DNA of 64,000 nt from contig JAXMDA010000004.1 of assembly GCA_046349085.1 (NCBI GenBank), positions 124,001 to 188,000 on the forward strand. Reading direction: 5' to 3'. Positions 50,222-59,556 of this stretch are shown piece after piece. The position numbers were made by a program, and so were the translations under genes. A model generated the notes under the pieces. It saw only the letters and a list, made by a program, of their open reading frames with translations. It searched no databases and had not been told where the DNA came from. Origin of the DNA: JAJXWB01 sp046349085 (GTDB lineage: Bacteria > Pseudomonadota > Alphaproteobacteria > Rhizobiales > Beijerinckiaceae). Each line of letters begins with the position of its first letter. Position 1 is the first letter of the stretch.

Positions 50222-51571
50222 TCAGCGCGTCAGGCGCGCGACATTGTTGGCGGCGCTGGCGAACATCGTCGTCACGGCCGAGGTGATCTGCGCCGGCGAG
50301 TTGGCGGAATAGAAATGGCCGGCGCCCGTCGAGCAGGCCTGGATGTTCGCGGGCACCGCCGGCAGCACGACGTTCTGGATGTCGCCGTAGCGGCTCTGCT
50401 CGGCAAGGTCGGTCGAGGTGATGACGTACTGTGCGTTCAGCACCAGCATGGAATAGCCCTTGGCCTTGATCGGCGCGCAGGCGCCGGGGTCGATCGGCTG
50501 GTAGTCCCACTGGTTGTAGACCGAGGGCGAATAGGGAACCCAGTTCGGGTCGTTGGCCCACGTGTTTGTCGCCGCCGTATATCTTTCGTGATCCTGCACG
50601 GCGTCGGTGAACAGCAGCACCGCGCCCTTCGGCGAGGATGCGTTCATGCCGGAGCCGGGCGTCGGCAGCACGGCGTTCAGCGAATTCAGCGAATAGGTGA
50701 TATTGGTGCCGCCGCCGTCGGTCGCAAGATCCACGCCGCTCACCGCGCTGATCGCCGCCGGCACATTGCTGGAGAGCGGAAAGACCTGCTGCAACGTGTT
50801 GTTGAACGTGTAGACGGCGACGCGCACCGTTCCGGCCGCCGTCGACGTCGAGAGGCCGTTCAGCGACTGGATCACCGCATTCTTGATGACGTCGATGCGC
50901 AACGTCGCGCCGGCCGCGCGATACGAGGCGACCGTGTCGTTGCCGGGCAGATGGCAGCCGAGGAAACAGGTCGTGCCGAGCCGGGTCTGGAGGATGCTTT
51001 CGTCCGCGGCGGAGGCCGCCATGCCCATGGATTCGGAATTGTCGATGACGACGTGCAGGTCGGTGTACTTGGCCACCGTCACGCTGGTCGTCATGGTGTT
51101 GGTCACGCCAACCGTATTGATGCGCGCGATCTTCAGCAGATTGGTCTTCACGCTTGCGCTGTAGGAGACCGTCGCCGTCATGATCTGCCCCGAGAGCGAC
51201 ACGACGACGGAAGGCGCCGACACGGCGATGTCGGCGCGATTGGGCACGACGCCGGCGGCAAACGTCTTCTGGCCGGCCGCAACGCCGAGCGCATTCCAGC
51301 TCGCATTGTTGTTGCGATATTGCTGCGAGGCGAATTCCGCGGCGGCCAGCGCCGCGGAATCGGCGAGCGTATCCAGAGACTGCTTGGCGCGCATGGTCGC
51401 GGCATAGTCGATCGCCCCGCCAGCGGCCATCAGGATCGGGAAAAGCGCGACCGCAAACAGGATGGCGACGGCGCCATCGGAGCTGCGGGCAAGGCGATGA
51501 GCTGCGCCGACCGCGGAAAAGAACAGACCTGGGGGCATGACTGCACTTGGACGGTTTCGGTGAACCGACAT
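50222..51571 (-). CDS. TadG-like pilus/secretion protein with VWA domain
   Basis: 449 residues. One N-terminal helix (about 34-57, GAVAILFAVALFPILMAAGGAIDYA) with the TadE/G hydrophobic pattern, then a VWA domain with MIDAS DNSESMG (about 175-181). Cysteines (CFLGCH, GACAP, QACS) suggest disulfides. TadG-like proteins are linked to Flp/tight-adherence pili, but no other tad gene is in the window. The start at 51571 is uncertain: a second ATG at 51538 is possible and no ribosome site favours either. Confidence 0.75.
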   Translation of the reverse strand: MSVHRNRPSAVMPPGLFFSAVGAAHRLARSSDGAVAILFAVALFPILMAAGGAIDYAATMRAKQSLDTLADSAALAAAEFASQQYRNNNASWNALGVAAGQKTFAAGVVPNRADIAVSAPSVVVSLSGQIMTATVSYSASVKTNLLKIARINTVGVTNTMTTSVTVAKYTDLHVVIDNSESMGMAASAADESILQTRLGTTCFLGCHLPGNDTVASYRAAGATLRIDVIKNAVIQSLNGLSTSTAAGTVRVAVYTFNNTLQQVFPLSSNVPAAISAVSGVDLATDGGGTNITYSLNSLNAVLPTPGSGMNASSPKGAVLLFTDAVQDHERYTAATNTWANDPNWVPYSPSVYNQWDYQPIDPGACAPIKAKGYSMLVLNAQYVITSTDLAEQSRYGDIQNVVLPAVPANIQACSTGAGHFYSANSPAQITSAVTTMFASAANNVARLTR

Positions 51572-51626
51572 TAAGTGTCAGTTGTAAATACGAATTTAAG
51601 ATCAGGCCCAGTAAGTGGCCGACGGC

Positions 51627-52610
51627 TTAGCCCCATAATTCCGGAGCGGGCGGATGCACGATCGACCCGTCGTAGACGAGCCCCGGTTCGCGGTCGCGCG
51701 CCAGCAGCAGCGGCCCGTCGAGATCGACGAATTGCGCGCGGGCGGTCAGCAGCATGGCGGGCGCCATCGCCAGCGACGTGCCGACCATGCAGCCGACGAA
51801 CAGGGAAAAGCCGAGCCGCTCGGCCTCGGTCGCCAGCGCCAGCGCCTCGGTCAGGCCGCCGGTCTTGTCGAGCTTGATGTTGACGGCGTCGTAGCGGTCC
51901 CTGAGCGCGGCGAGGCCGGCGCGGTCGTGCACGCTCTCGTCGGCGCAGACCGGGATCGGCCGTCTCACGCGCGCAAGCGCGTCGTCCCGGCCGGCCGGCA
52001 GCGGCTGCTCGACCAGCGCCACGCCGGCCGCGGCGCAGGCGGCGAAATGCGTTTCCAGATCGGCTTCCGCCCAGGCCTCGTTGGCGTCGACGATGAGCTG
52101 CGCCTCGGGCGCTGCGGCCCGCACGGCGGCGATGCGCGCGGGATCGCCGGCGCCCGCCAGCTTGATCTTGAGCACCGGCCGCGCCGCGGCCCTCGCCGCC
52201 GCTTCCGCCATGGCCTCGGGCGTTCCCACGGAAATCGTATAGGCGGTGGTCGCCGGCGAAAGCCGGTGCAGGCCGGCCGTCTGGAAGGCGCGCACGTTCA
52301 ATCGCTTGGCGTCGTAGTCCCACAGCGCGCAATCCAGCGCGTTGCGCGCCGCGCCCGCCGGCAGGAGGTCTTGCAGCGCCGCCCGGTCGCAGCCCGCCTC
52401 GATCCCTTCGCGCGCGCTTTCGATGGCCGCGGTCACGCTGTCCACGCTCTCGCCGTAGCGGGCGTAGGGCACGCATTCGCCATGTCCCCTCGCCCGCCCG
52501 TCGGAAATGGCCGCCGTCACGACGACGGCTTCGGTCTTGGCGCCGCGCGAAATCGTGAAGGTTCCGGCGATCGGAAAGCGTTCGACGGCGACGGTCAGGG
52601 TTCGGGCCAT
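51627..52610 (-). CDS. dipeptide epimerase (L-Ala-D/L-Glu type, enolase superfamily)
   Basis: 327 residues. Active-site lysines in LKIKLAG (about 147-153) and KLDKTGG, metal ligands in IVDANEAW, LVEQPL and CADESVH. This set fits the muconate-lactonizing subgroup that epimerizes L-Ala-D-Glu, a step in recycling of peptidoglycan peptides. It could also act on other dipeptides. Confidence 0.85.
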   Translation of the reverse strand: MARTLTVAVERFPIAGTFTISRGAKTEAVVVTAAISDGRARGHGECVPYARYGESVDSVTAAIESAREGIEAGCDRAALQDLLPAGAARNALDCALWDYDAKRLNVRAFQTAGLHRLSPATTAYTISVGTPEAMAEAAARAAARPVLKIKLAGAGDPARIAAVRAAAPEAQLIVDANEAWAEADLETHFAACAAAGVALVEQPLPAGRDDALARVRRPIPVCADESVHDRAGLAALRDRYDAVNIKLDKTGGLTEALALATEAERLGFSLFVGCMVGTSLAMAPAMLLTARAQFVDLDGPLLLARDREPGLVYDGSIVHPPAPELWG

Positions 52611-52694
52611 GCGAATCTCGGGACGGCGCTAGGGGTCCCGATGCTTACCGCTTCGGGGCGGTTTTCGCCTAAACCTTTCCCGCAGGGCCGAAAT

Positions 52695-53891
52695 ATGAGA
52701 TTCTTCGCGCTGCTTCGCGACGGTTCGATGGGGACGCCGCGCGAAGCTTGGGGTTTCATGTCAGCCAAGCCCGGATTTACCGTCGAGCGCGCCGGCGACC
52801 AGACCCGCCTGAACCTCGGCGGCGACTGGACGCTCGAATCGGGCGAGGAGATGGAGCGCTCCTCCGACAGCCTGATCGGCGCGGCGGCCGGCGCGCGCGC
52901 CGCCGTCATCGACCTCGCCCGCGTCGAGCGCATGGACACCGGCGGCGCCTGGCTGATCGACCGCGCGCGCAAGATTCTCGAGGCGGCCGGCGTCGAAAGC
53001 CAGATCGCCAACGCCCGGCCCGCCCAGTCCACCCTGCTGGCGGCCGCCGGCTATCGCGATTTCGAGGCGCCGAAGCGCCCGCCGGGCCATCCCCTTCGCG
53101 ACATGCTGGCCGATATCGGCGCCAGCGTTGTCGGCGCCTGGCAGGACCTGATCCACGGCGTTGGCTTCCTCGGCGAGGCCGTCATCGCGCTGCTGCGCGC
53201 GCTCGGCCGTCCGCACCTCTTCCGCATGACCTCGCTGGTCTATCACATCGAGAGCTTCGGCCTGCGCTCGGTGCCGATCATCCTGCTCATCAACTTCCTC
53301 GTGGGCTGCATCGTCGCGCAGCAGGGCATTTTCCAGCTCCGCTACTTCGGCGCCGAGACGTTTGCGGTCAACATGATCGGCATCCTGATCCTGCGCGAAA
53401 TGGGCGTGCTGCTCACCTCCATCATGATCGCGGGCCGCTCCGGCTCGGCGATCACCGCCGAACTCGGCTCGATGAAGATGCGCGAGGAGATCGACGCCCT
53501 GAAGGTCATGGGCCTCTCGCCCATGGACGTGCTGGTGACGCCGCGCCTGCTGGCGCTGATCCTGTCCCTGCCGATGCTGACCTTTCTGGCCGACATGGCC
53601 GGCATTTTCGGCGGCTTGGTCGTCGCCTGGGGCTATGCGGGCCTCAGCCCCGACCTCTTCCTCGACCGCCTCAAAACGGCCATAGGTTTCAATACTTTCA
53701 TGGTCGGCCTGATCAAGGCGCCGTTCATGGCGCTGGTCATCGGCCTGATCGGCGCGATGGAGGGGCTCGCCGTTCAGGGGTCGGCCGAGTCGCTCGGCCG
53801 GCAGGTCACGGCCTCCGTCGTAAAGTCGATCTTCATGGTGATCGTGGTAGACGGTCTGTTCGCCATGTTCTTTGCATCCATCGAGTACTGA
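52695..53891 (+). CDS. mlaE: MlaE-family ABC permease with fused N-terminal STAS domain
   Basis: 398 residues. A STAS-like domain (about 30-120; RMDTGGAWLIDRA) is joined to the MlaE permease (about 140-395) with IILLINFLVGCIVAQQGIF and GRSGSAITAELGSMKMREEIDALKVMG. It moves phospholipids between inner and outer membrane. The STAS domain seems to replace the free MlaB of E. coli. ATGs at 52695, 52728 and 52758 are all in frame; the last gives the tightest protein. Confidence 0.88.
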   Translation: MRFFALLRDGSMGTPREAWGFMSAKPGFTVERAGDQTRLNLGGDWTLESGEEMERSSDSLIGAAAGARAAVIDLARVERMDTGGAWLIDRARKILEAAGVESQIANARPAQSTLLAAAGYRDFEAPKRPPGHPLRDMLADIGASVVGAWQDLIHGVGFLGEAVIALLRALGRPHLFRMTSLVYHIESFGLRSVPIILLINFLVGCIVAQQGIFQLRYFGAETFAVNMIGILILREMGVLLTSIMIAGRSGSAITAELGSMKMREEIDALKVMGLSPMDVLVTPRLLALILSLPMLTFLADMAGIFGGLVVAWGYAGLSPDLFLDRLKTAIGFNTFMVGLIKAPFMALVIGLIGAMEGLAVQGSAESLGRQVTASVVKSIFMVIVVDGLFAMFFASIEY

Positions 53892-53894
53892 CGC

Positions 53895-54725
53895 ATGGCC
53901 GTTGAAACAACCGACGCAACGAGGCAGGCGGACGTCATCGTCCGCGTGCGCGACCTCGTCGTCGGTTTCGGCCCCAAGATCATCATGCGCGGCCTCGACC
54001 TCGACGTCCGGCGCGGCGAGGTGCTGGGCTTCGTCGGCGGCTCGGGCCAGGGCAAGTCGGTGCTGACCCGCACCATCCTCGGGCTCGTGCCGAAGCGCTC
54101 CGGCAAGATCGAACTCTTCGGCAAGGATCTCGACCGGATCGCCGACGACGACCGCCGCGCGCTGGAGCGCCGCTACGGCGTGATGTTCCAGCAGGGCGCG
54201 CTGTTCTCCGGCCTCACCGTCAAGCAGAACGTGCAGGCGCCGATGCGCGAGCATCTCGATCTCTCGCAGCGCCTGATGGACGAACTGGCGCGGCTCAAGA
54301 TCGAGCTCGTCGGCCTGCCCCGCGACGCCGCCGACAAGTACCCCTCGCAGCTCTCCGGCGGCATGATCAAGCGCGCCGCGCTCGCCCGCGCCCTGGCGCT
54401 CGACCCCGAACTCGTCTTTCTCGACGAGCCGACGTCCGGCCTCGACCCGATCGGCGCCGCCGAATTCGACGACCTCATCCAGACCCTGCAGCGCACGCTG
54501 GGCCTCACCGTCTTCATGGTCACCCACGACCTCGACAGCCTCTACGCGATTTGCGACAGGATAGCCGCGCTCGCCGATGGCAAGGTAATCGCCGAAGGGA
54601 CGATTCAGACCATGCTCTCCTCCCAACACCCCTGGGTGAAGGCCTACTTCCGGGGCAAGCGCGGCCGCGTCCTGGCGCTGACGCGCGACGATCGCCATGC
54701 CCCCGCGACGGCGGGAGACCGCTGA
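53895..54725 (+). CDS. mlaF: MlaF-type ABC ATP-binding protein
   Basis: 276 residues. Walker A GGSGQGKS, signature LSGGMIKRAALARAL, Walker B LVFLDEPTSGLDP. The ATPase of the Mla transporter. It starts three bases after mlaE ends and its TGA overlaps the mlaD ATG by one base, so this is a tight operon. Confidence 0.92.
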   Translation: MAVETTDATRQADVIVRVRDLVVGFGPKIIMRGLDLDVRRGEVLGFVGGSGQGKSVLTRTILGLVPKRSGKIELFGKDLDRIADDDRRALERRYGVMFQQGALFSGLTVKQNVQAPMREHLDLSQRLMDELARLKIELVGLPRDAADKYPSQLSGGMIKRAALARALALDPELVFLDEPTSGLDPIGAAEFDDLIQTLQRTLGLTVFMVTHDLDSLYAICDRIAALADGKVIAEGTIQTMLSSQHPWVKAYFRGKRGRVLALTRDDRHAPATAGDR

Positions 54726-55660
54726 TGGAGACGCGGGCCAATTACGTGCTGATCGGCGCCTTCACGCTGGCGGTGATCCTCGCCGGCTTCGGCTTCGTCC
54801 TGTGGTTCTCCGGCCCCTCCAAGACGGCGGCGCGGCGCGGCTACGACGTCGTCTTCACCGGCTCGGTCGCCGGCCTGTCGCGCGGCGGCGCGGTCACCTT
54901 CAACGGCCTGCGCGTCGGCGACGTCACGCATCTCGGCCTCAATCCGGCCGATCCCGGCGAGGTCATCGCCCATATCGACGTCGACAAGAACACGCCCGTG
55001 AAGACCGACACGCGCGCGCGGCTGGAAATGTCCGGCCTGACCGGCGTCGCGGCGCTCGCGCTCTACGGCGGCAGCCCTTCCGCCAAGACGCTGGAACTCC
55101 AGCCCTCGGAGAGCTACCCGACGCTGCGCGCCGACCCCTCGCAGTTCCAGAGCCTGATCGAGACCGGCCAGCGTTTGGCCGACCAGCTCGGCGCCTTCGT
55201 CGACCGCGCGAACAAGCTGCTCGACAGCAATTCGTCCGACATCAACAAGACGGTCGCCAACGTCAAGACCTTCACCGACGCGCTCGCCAACAATTCCGGC
55301 GACATGGGCTCCCTGATCGCCAACCTCAATTCATCGGCGCGCAAGTTCGACACGGCCATGGACAACGTCAACGGCCTGCTCAGCGACAGCAAGGGCGAGG
55401 TGCGCAAGACCGTGGTCGACATCGGCGAGGCGGCCCGCTCGTTCAAGCGCGTGGCCGACAACGTCGACTCGCGGCTGAAGGAGATCGCCGCCGGCATCAC
55501 GCGCTTCACCGGCCCCGGCCTGCGCCAGTACGAGGCGCTCGCCGCCGACGGCCGCAAGACGCTGGACGAGATCAACAAGGCGGTGCGCTCGATCAAGCGC
55601 GATCCGAGCCAGGTCATTTTCGGCGGCAAGCCCGACCTGCCGGAATACAGGGGCAGATGA
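54725..55660 (+). CDS. mlaD: MlaD-type MCE-domain protein
   Basis: 311 residues. An N-terminal anchor (about 6-28), one MCE domain (about 38-118; YDVVFTGSVAGLSRGGAVTFNGLRVG) and a long helical C-terminal part (about 130-300). It forms the periplasmic lipid channel of the Mla complex. The start at 54725 overlaps the mlaF stop codon. Confidence 0.92.
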   Translation: METRANYVLIGAFTLAVILAGFGFVLWFSGPSKTAARRGYDVVFTGSVAGLSRGGAVTFNGLRVGDVTHLGLNPADPGEVIAHIDVDKNTPVKTDTRARLEMSGLTGVAALALYGGSPSAKTLELQPSESYPTLRADPSQFQSLIETGQRLADQLGAFVDRANKLLDSNSSDINKTVANVKTFTDALANNSGDMGSLIANLNSSARKFDTAMDNVNGLLSDSKGEVRKTVVDIGEAARSFKRVADNVDSRLKEIAAGITRFTGPGLRQYEALAADGRKTLDEINKAVRSIKRDPSQVIFGGKPDLPEYRGR

Positions 55661-55735
55661 ACGCCGAAAAATGAAAGTTAACGACCGCGATGTTCTGCAC
55701 TTGCCTGTGCGCGCGCAATTGGTGTTGATGGCCTG

Positions 55736-56401
55736 ATGGCGCTGCGCTTCCGACCCGGCCCGAAGTCGCTTCCGCCCGCGCAGTCGCTCGCCTCGACGCC
55801 GGGGGGCGCCCTTCTGCATCCCTTTCGCCGCCTCTTTCGGGCTCTGGCGCTGATCGCTTCGCCCGGCCTGCTGCTTGCCGGCTGCGGCGGCGAGCAGCTC
55901 GCGAGCTTCGATCTCGCCGCCGTTCCCGCCGCGAAGATGCGCGCGGGCTCCATCCGCGGCGTGCTCGCGATCGCCGAGCCCAAAGCCGACGGCCCGCTCG
56001 ATTCCGAGCGCATCGTCATCCGCACCGGCCCCGACCAGCTCGCCTATCTCGCCGGCGCCAAATGGGCGGACAACCTGCCGGCGTTGCTGCAGTCGAAGAT
56101 CATCGCCTCATTCGAGAACGCGCGGCTGATGAAATCGGTCGTGCGCCCCGGCGGCGCGTCGGACTATTCGCTGCATGTCGACGTCAGGCGCTTCGAGGTG
56201 AACGTGACGGACAACATCGCGCGCATCGAACTGTCGGCGCGCATCGTGTCCGACCGCACCGGCCGCCCCGTGGCGGCGAAGGTCTTCAGCGCGACGGCGC
56301 CCGCCGACCGCACCGCCGACGGCAAGGCGGCGGAGGCGCTGGACGCCGCGCTCGCCAACGTGCTGCGCCAGATGGTGAGCTGGACGGCGGCGGCGGTGTG
56401 A
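55736..56401 (+). CDS. ABC-transport auxiliary lipoprotein (PqiC/DUF330-like)
   Basis: 221 residues. A hydrophobic segment with lipobox LLAGC (about 46-50) follows a longer N-terminal part, so the true start may be downstream. The rest reads IAEPKADGPLDSERIVIRTGPDQLAYLAGAKWADNLPALLQSKI, split here; it fits the auxiliary lipoprotein of MCE systems. It follows mlaD by 75 bp and completes the set. Confidence 0.82.
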   Translation: MALRFRPGPKSLPPAQSLASTPGGALLHPFRRLFRALALIASPGLLLAGCGGEQLASFDLAAVPAAKMRAGSIRGVLAIAEPKADGPLDSERIVIRTGPDQLAYLAGAKWADNLPALLQSKIIASFENARLMKSVVRPGGASDYSLHVDVRRFEVNVTDNIARIELSARIVSDRTGRPVAAKVFSATAPADRTADGKAAEALDAALANVLRQMVSWTAAAV

Positions 56402-56487
56402 CGGCGAAGGCCGGCTTTCGAGCGCGTCCGGACTCCGCGCAGCGCTGAGGCGTTCGGCCGATCTGCGCTGGCGGCTGGCCAAAGCAT

Positions 56488-56985
56488 CTACAGCGCATCG
56501 TCGGCAATGGCGGAGATCGTCATGTAATTGACGACGCCAGCGACGAGACCCGCAATAACGCCAAGGATGAACACCGCTGTCGCGACGCTGACTTCGACCG
56601 TTCCAAACGCGCGCTGCCACACCACGGCGGCGGCGACAATTGCCCCGAACGCGAAGACGCCGTGCTTGATGGCCAACCATAGCGCAGTCGGCACGAAAGG
56701 CTTCTTGGGCGTCTTCAACGTCCAATAGGCGACGACGGTGAGGATGACCGCGAGAGAAACCGCCAGCGGCACGGCGGATGCGAATACGGTATGCGCTCCC
56801 GCGCTGATCGAATCCACGGACAAGGGGATCGACGTCGCGCCGCGCAGCATGAACGCCTGGATGGCGCCGTTGATCAGCGCATTGATCGCGCCGGAAACGA
56901 CCGCGCCCTTGAGAATCGAAGCGCGCCTTGCGTCGCTGCCCGATCGCGCCGTCTGATGACGTGAATCCGGATGGTCCGAAGTCAT
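56488..56985 (-). CDS. small multi-helix membrane protein, unknown
   Basis: 165 residues. Three or four hydrophobic segments after a polar N-terminus. No family recognised. Its ATG overlaps the stop of the upstream exported protein by four bases (ATGA), so the two are co-translated and probably work together. Confidence 0.65.
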   Translation of the reverse strand: MTSDHPDSRHQTARSGSDARRASILKGAVVSGAINALINGAIQAFMLRGATSIPLSVDSISAGAHTVFASAVPLAVSLAVILTVVAYWTLKTPKKPFVPTALWLAIKHGVFAFGAIVAAAVVWQRAFGTVEVSVATAVFILGVIAGLVAGVVNYMTISAIADDAL

Positions 56986-57668
56986 CGACCGATCGCCTTG
57001 ACCTGTTCGAGGCTCGGAAACAGAACGGTGCGGCACTTGGCGAGGCCCGCCTCGCGGTTGCTGTAGTTCGACCGGGCGATGTCGACCTGCGCCTTGCGTT
57101 CGAGAACGGCGCTTTGCGGCAGGCTTCCGCGTCGGTTGAGTTCCTGCGCGCGTTCGAGCGACTTCTCGGCATAGGCGAGCCACGCCTGCATCGCGACCAC
57201 TTCGTCCGGCCCCTTGTCGCATCCTGCTTCCCAGCCGCGCAGGAACGCGGCGTACAGCGTATCGATGGAGGCCGGCGCGCCCGCAAAATAATTCGCCATC
57301 TGGGTCATCGCCTCGCGCTCGGCGCTGACATAGGCCAGGCTCTTTTCCGCAACGATCAATTGCTTCCTGTTCCAGGCGTCCTTGAGCTTCGAAAGCTCGA
57401 GCTGGATGAGGGGAATGGCCTTCCTCTGAAAGAGCTTCTCGTTCTGGTCGAGCAGCGCCCGATCCCGCTCCAGTTCGGCCTTGACGGTGTCGACCTGGAT
57501 GCGCGCCATCATGGTCTGGTAGCCGAAGGACCGCCCCTGATCGACGAACAGGAGCGTGAAGAGCTGTTCGTTGCTGAGCTTCCCGCCGCCGTCGCTGGCG
57601 GCGGACGGTTGAGCGAAGGACGTCACGAGAGCGAGGGCCGCCATCGTCGATCGCAGGAGTCGTCTCAT
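56982..57668 (-). CDS. exported coiled-coil protein, unknown
   Basis: 228 residues. A signal peptide (LALVTSFAQPSAAS) is followed by a helical protein with long heptad-like stretches (KAELERDRALLDQNEKLFQRKAIPLI) and three cysteines. Periplasmic. The pattern resembles a periplasmic adaptor helical hairpin but no family is certain. Third gene of a four-gene run. Confidence 0.6.
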   Translation of the reverse strand: MRRLLRSTMAALALVTSFAQPSAASDGGGKLSNEQLFTLLFVDQGRSFGYQTMMARIQVDTVKAELERDRALLDQNEKLFQRKAIPLIQLELSKLKDAWNRKQLIVAEKSLAYVSAEREAMTQMANYFAGAPASIDTLYAAFLRGWEAGCDKGPDEVVAMQAWLAYAEKSLERAQELNRRGSLPQSAVLERKAQVDIARSNYSNREAGLAKCRTVLFPSLEQVKAIGR

Positions 57669-57726
57669 CGAATCTCTCTCGCATTGCGCACGGCGCCGTC
57701 GGCGCCGAAGGACGGAGATGGCAGGT

Positions 57727-58521
57727 TCATTCGCCGAACAGGCGAACCACGTTGCCGCCGCCGTGCACGTTGATCGTCTGTCCGCTCACCCAGCCCGCGG
57801 CCGGCGAGCACAGCCAGAGCATTGCGTTGGCGATGTCCTGCGGCCGGCCGGGATGGCCGATCAGATTGTCCGGATGCATCATCCGCTCCTGCATCTCCGG
57901 CGTGATGCCGGCGCTCCCGTAGCCCTCGGTGATGACGGTCCCGATCAGCACGGAATTCACGCGCACCCGCTTGTTCAGCATGTGCGCCAGCGAGACCATC
58001 ATCTGGTTCAGCGCCGCCTTCGCGGTCGCGTAGGGCAAAATGTCGTAGGCGGGCGTCGCCGAGGAAAACGACCCTGAATTCGTGATCGACGCATTGGCGG
58101 CTTTCTCCAGATGCGGAAGGCACGCCATGCTCATGCGATAGGCGCTGATCGTATTGAGCCTGTAGGAGCGCAGGAATTCGTCTTCCGGGATCGCGGCGGG
58201 ATCCTTCTGGCGGCCGCCCCAGCCGACGTTGTTGATCAGGGTCGAGATACCGCCGAAGGCCTCGACGGTCGCCGCGACGGCGGCGTCGATCGCAGCCTGG
58301 TCCGTCACGTCGCAGGCAATGCCCCGACACTGGTTGCCGGTCTCCTTTGCGATCTCGGCGGCGGTCTGCGCAGCCATCTCGCCATTGAGATCGGCGATCA
58401 TGACCTTCGCGCCGGCGCCGGACAGCGTCCTGGCGATGCCCGCGCCGATGTTCTGAGCGCCGCCCGTGATGATGACGCTGTGGCCATGCATGCGAAATTC
58501 TGCGAATGCGTCGAAGCTCAT
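57727..58521 (-). CDS. SDR-family oxidoreductase A
   Basis: 264 residues. Cofactor motif TGGAQNIGAGIA, structural NNVG, catalytic Ser in TNSGSFSS and YATAK, all intact. A classical SDR of the hydroxysteroid/3-oxoacyl type. ATG at 58521. 38 bp after SDR B. Confidence 0.87.
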   Translation of the reverse strand: MSFDAFAEFRMHGHSVIITGGAQNIGAGIARTLSGAGAKVMIADLNGEMAAQTAAEIAKETGNQCRGIACDVTDQAAIDAAVAATVEAFGGISTLINNVGWGGRQKDPAAIPEDEFLRSYRLNTISAYRMSMACLPHLEKAANASITNSGSFSSATPAYDILPYATAKAALNQMMVSLAHMLNKRVRVNSVLIGTVITEGYGSAGITPEMQERMMHPDNLIGHPGRPQDIANAMLWLCSPAAGWVSGQTINVHGGGNVVRLFGE

Positions 58522-58559
58522 GACAATGCCCCCTTCGTCTCGAGCGCGCCTTTGAAATA

Positions 58560-59327
58560 TCAGTCCAGTTCCTGGACGCCGCCGCCCGACACCGTCAGAA
58601 TCTGTCCGCTGACCCACGATGCGGCCGGCGCGCAAAGGAACAGGGCGGCGTTGGCGATATCGGCCGGTTCGCCGAGCCGTTTGAGCGGCGTATGTTTCAG
58701 CATCGCCCGCTCGACCTCCGGCGTCATGACCTTCGCCAGGGCGTCGGTCCGGATCGCGCCCGGCGCAATGGCGTTGACGCGGATGTTCTTTGGGCCGAGG
58801 TCGAACGCGATGTTGCGCGTCAAATGACTGATCGCGGCCTTGGAGGAACTGTAGGAGGCCATGCGCACATTCTTGTTCTCGGCCGACATCGACGAGATGT
58901 TCAGCACCGCGCCGCCGCCCGCCTTTTCCATGTGCGGCGCGGCGAGCTGGGTCAGCCGGAAAGGCGCGAAGACGTTGATCTCGTACGCCCAGCGGAACTC
59001 GTCCATCGGCATGTCGAAGGGCTTCGGCCCGCCGCCGCCGGCGTTGTTGACCAGGATCGTCAGCCCGCCGAAACGATCGACCGCCATCTGTACGGCGGCC
59101 TGAAGATCTTCTTCCTTCGTGACGTTGCAGGCCAGCCCCGCGGCCCTTCCGCCCGACGCCTCGATTTCCGAAGCCACAGCCTCGGCCGCCTCTTTGTGAA
59201 GATCGCTGACGACAACCGCCGCGCCGGCGCCCGCAAACAGGATGGCGATGCCTCGGCCTATTCCGGCGCCGGCGCCGGTGACGAGGGCTACCTGACCATC
59301 GAGTCGGAAGTCGGTTGCATCGAACAT
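58560..59327 (-). CDS. SDR-family oxidoreductase B
   Basis: 255 residues. Cofactor motif TGAGAGIGRGIA, NNAGGGG, Ser in ISSMSAE and YSSSK, intact. It resembles HdhA/FabG-type SDRs. The ATG at 59327 gives a normal N-terminus. It is the first gene of a run of four same-strand genes (59327 to 56488) with gaps of 38 and 58 bp and then an overlap, so probably one operon. No promoter is clear in 59328-59502. Confidence 0.87.
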   Translation of the reverse strand: MFDATDFRLDGQVALVTGAGAGIGRGIAILFAGAGAAVVVSDLHKEAAEAVASEIEASGGRAAGLACNVTKEEDLQAAVQMAVDRFGGLTILVNNAGGGGPKPFDMPMDEFRWAYEINVFAPFRLTQLAAPHMEKAGGGAVLNISSMSAENKNVRMASYSSSKAAISHLTRNIAFDLGPKNIRVNAIAPGAIRTDALAKVMTPEVERAMLKHTPLKRLGEPADIANAALFLCAPAASWVSGQILTVSGGGVQELD

Positions 59328-59502
59328 GCCTGCTTGCCCTATGTAAGCTCTAAATAAAGCTAAAGCGGCGCTGTTCGATTTGAAAGAGGCGGAGGCGCTG
59401 CCGGGCTCGGCAATCCCCATCATTCACGCGGACGCCCGGCCGCGAGGCCGGGGTCTTTGCTTGCATCTCCGAAAGTCGTCCGCCTGCCGTGAGCGGGCAA
59501 AC

Positions 59503-59529
59503 AAAAAAGGCGGCGCTTTCGGCGCCGCC
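59503..59529 (-). terminator. intrinsic terminator of the giant coiled-coil gene
   Basis: Stem GGCGGCGC (59509-59516) and GCGCCGCC (59522-59529) with a five-base loop. On the minus strand it is followed by six U's (A run at 59503-59508 of the + strand). It lies 27 bp after the stop at 59557. Confidence 0.85.
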
Positions 59530-59556
59530 CTTGTTCGCTTCGGCTGGTCGCCGCTC

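Noticed and set aside
50222..51571. VWA protein as part of the MoxR system
   Set aside because: Its N-terminal TadE/G-type helix and distance from moxR favour a pilus-type protein; the CoxE-like gene at 30.1 kb is the better partner.
56982..59327. The SDR/envelope gene run as a new defence system
   Set aside because: No nuclease, NTPase, toxin or other defence-like domain is seen; it looks metabolic.
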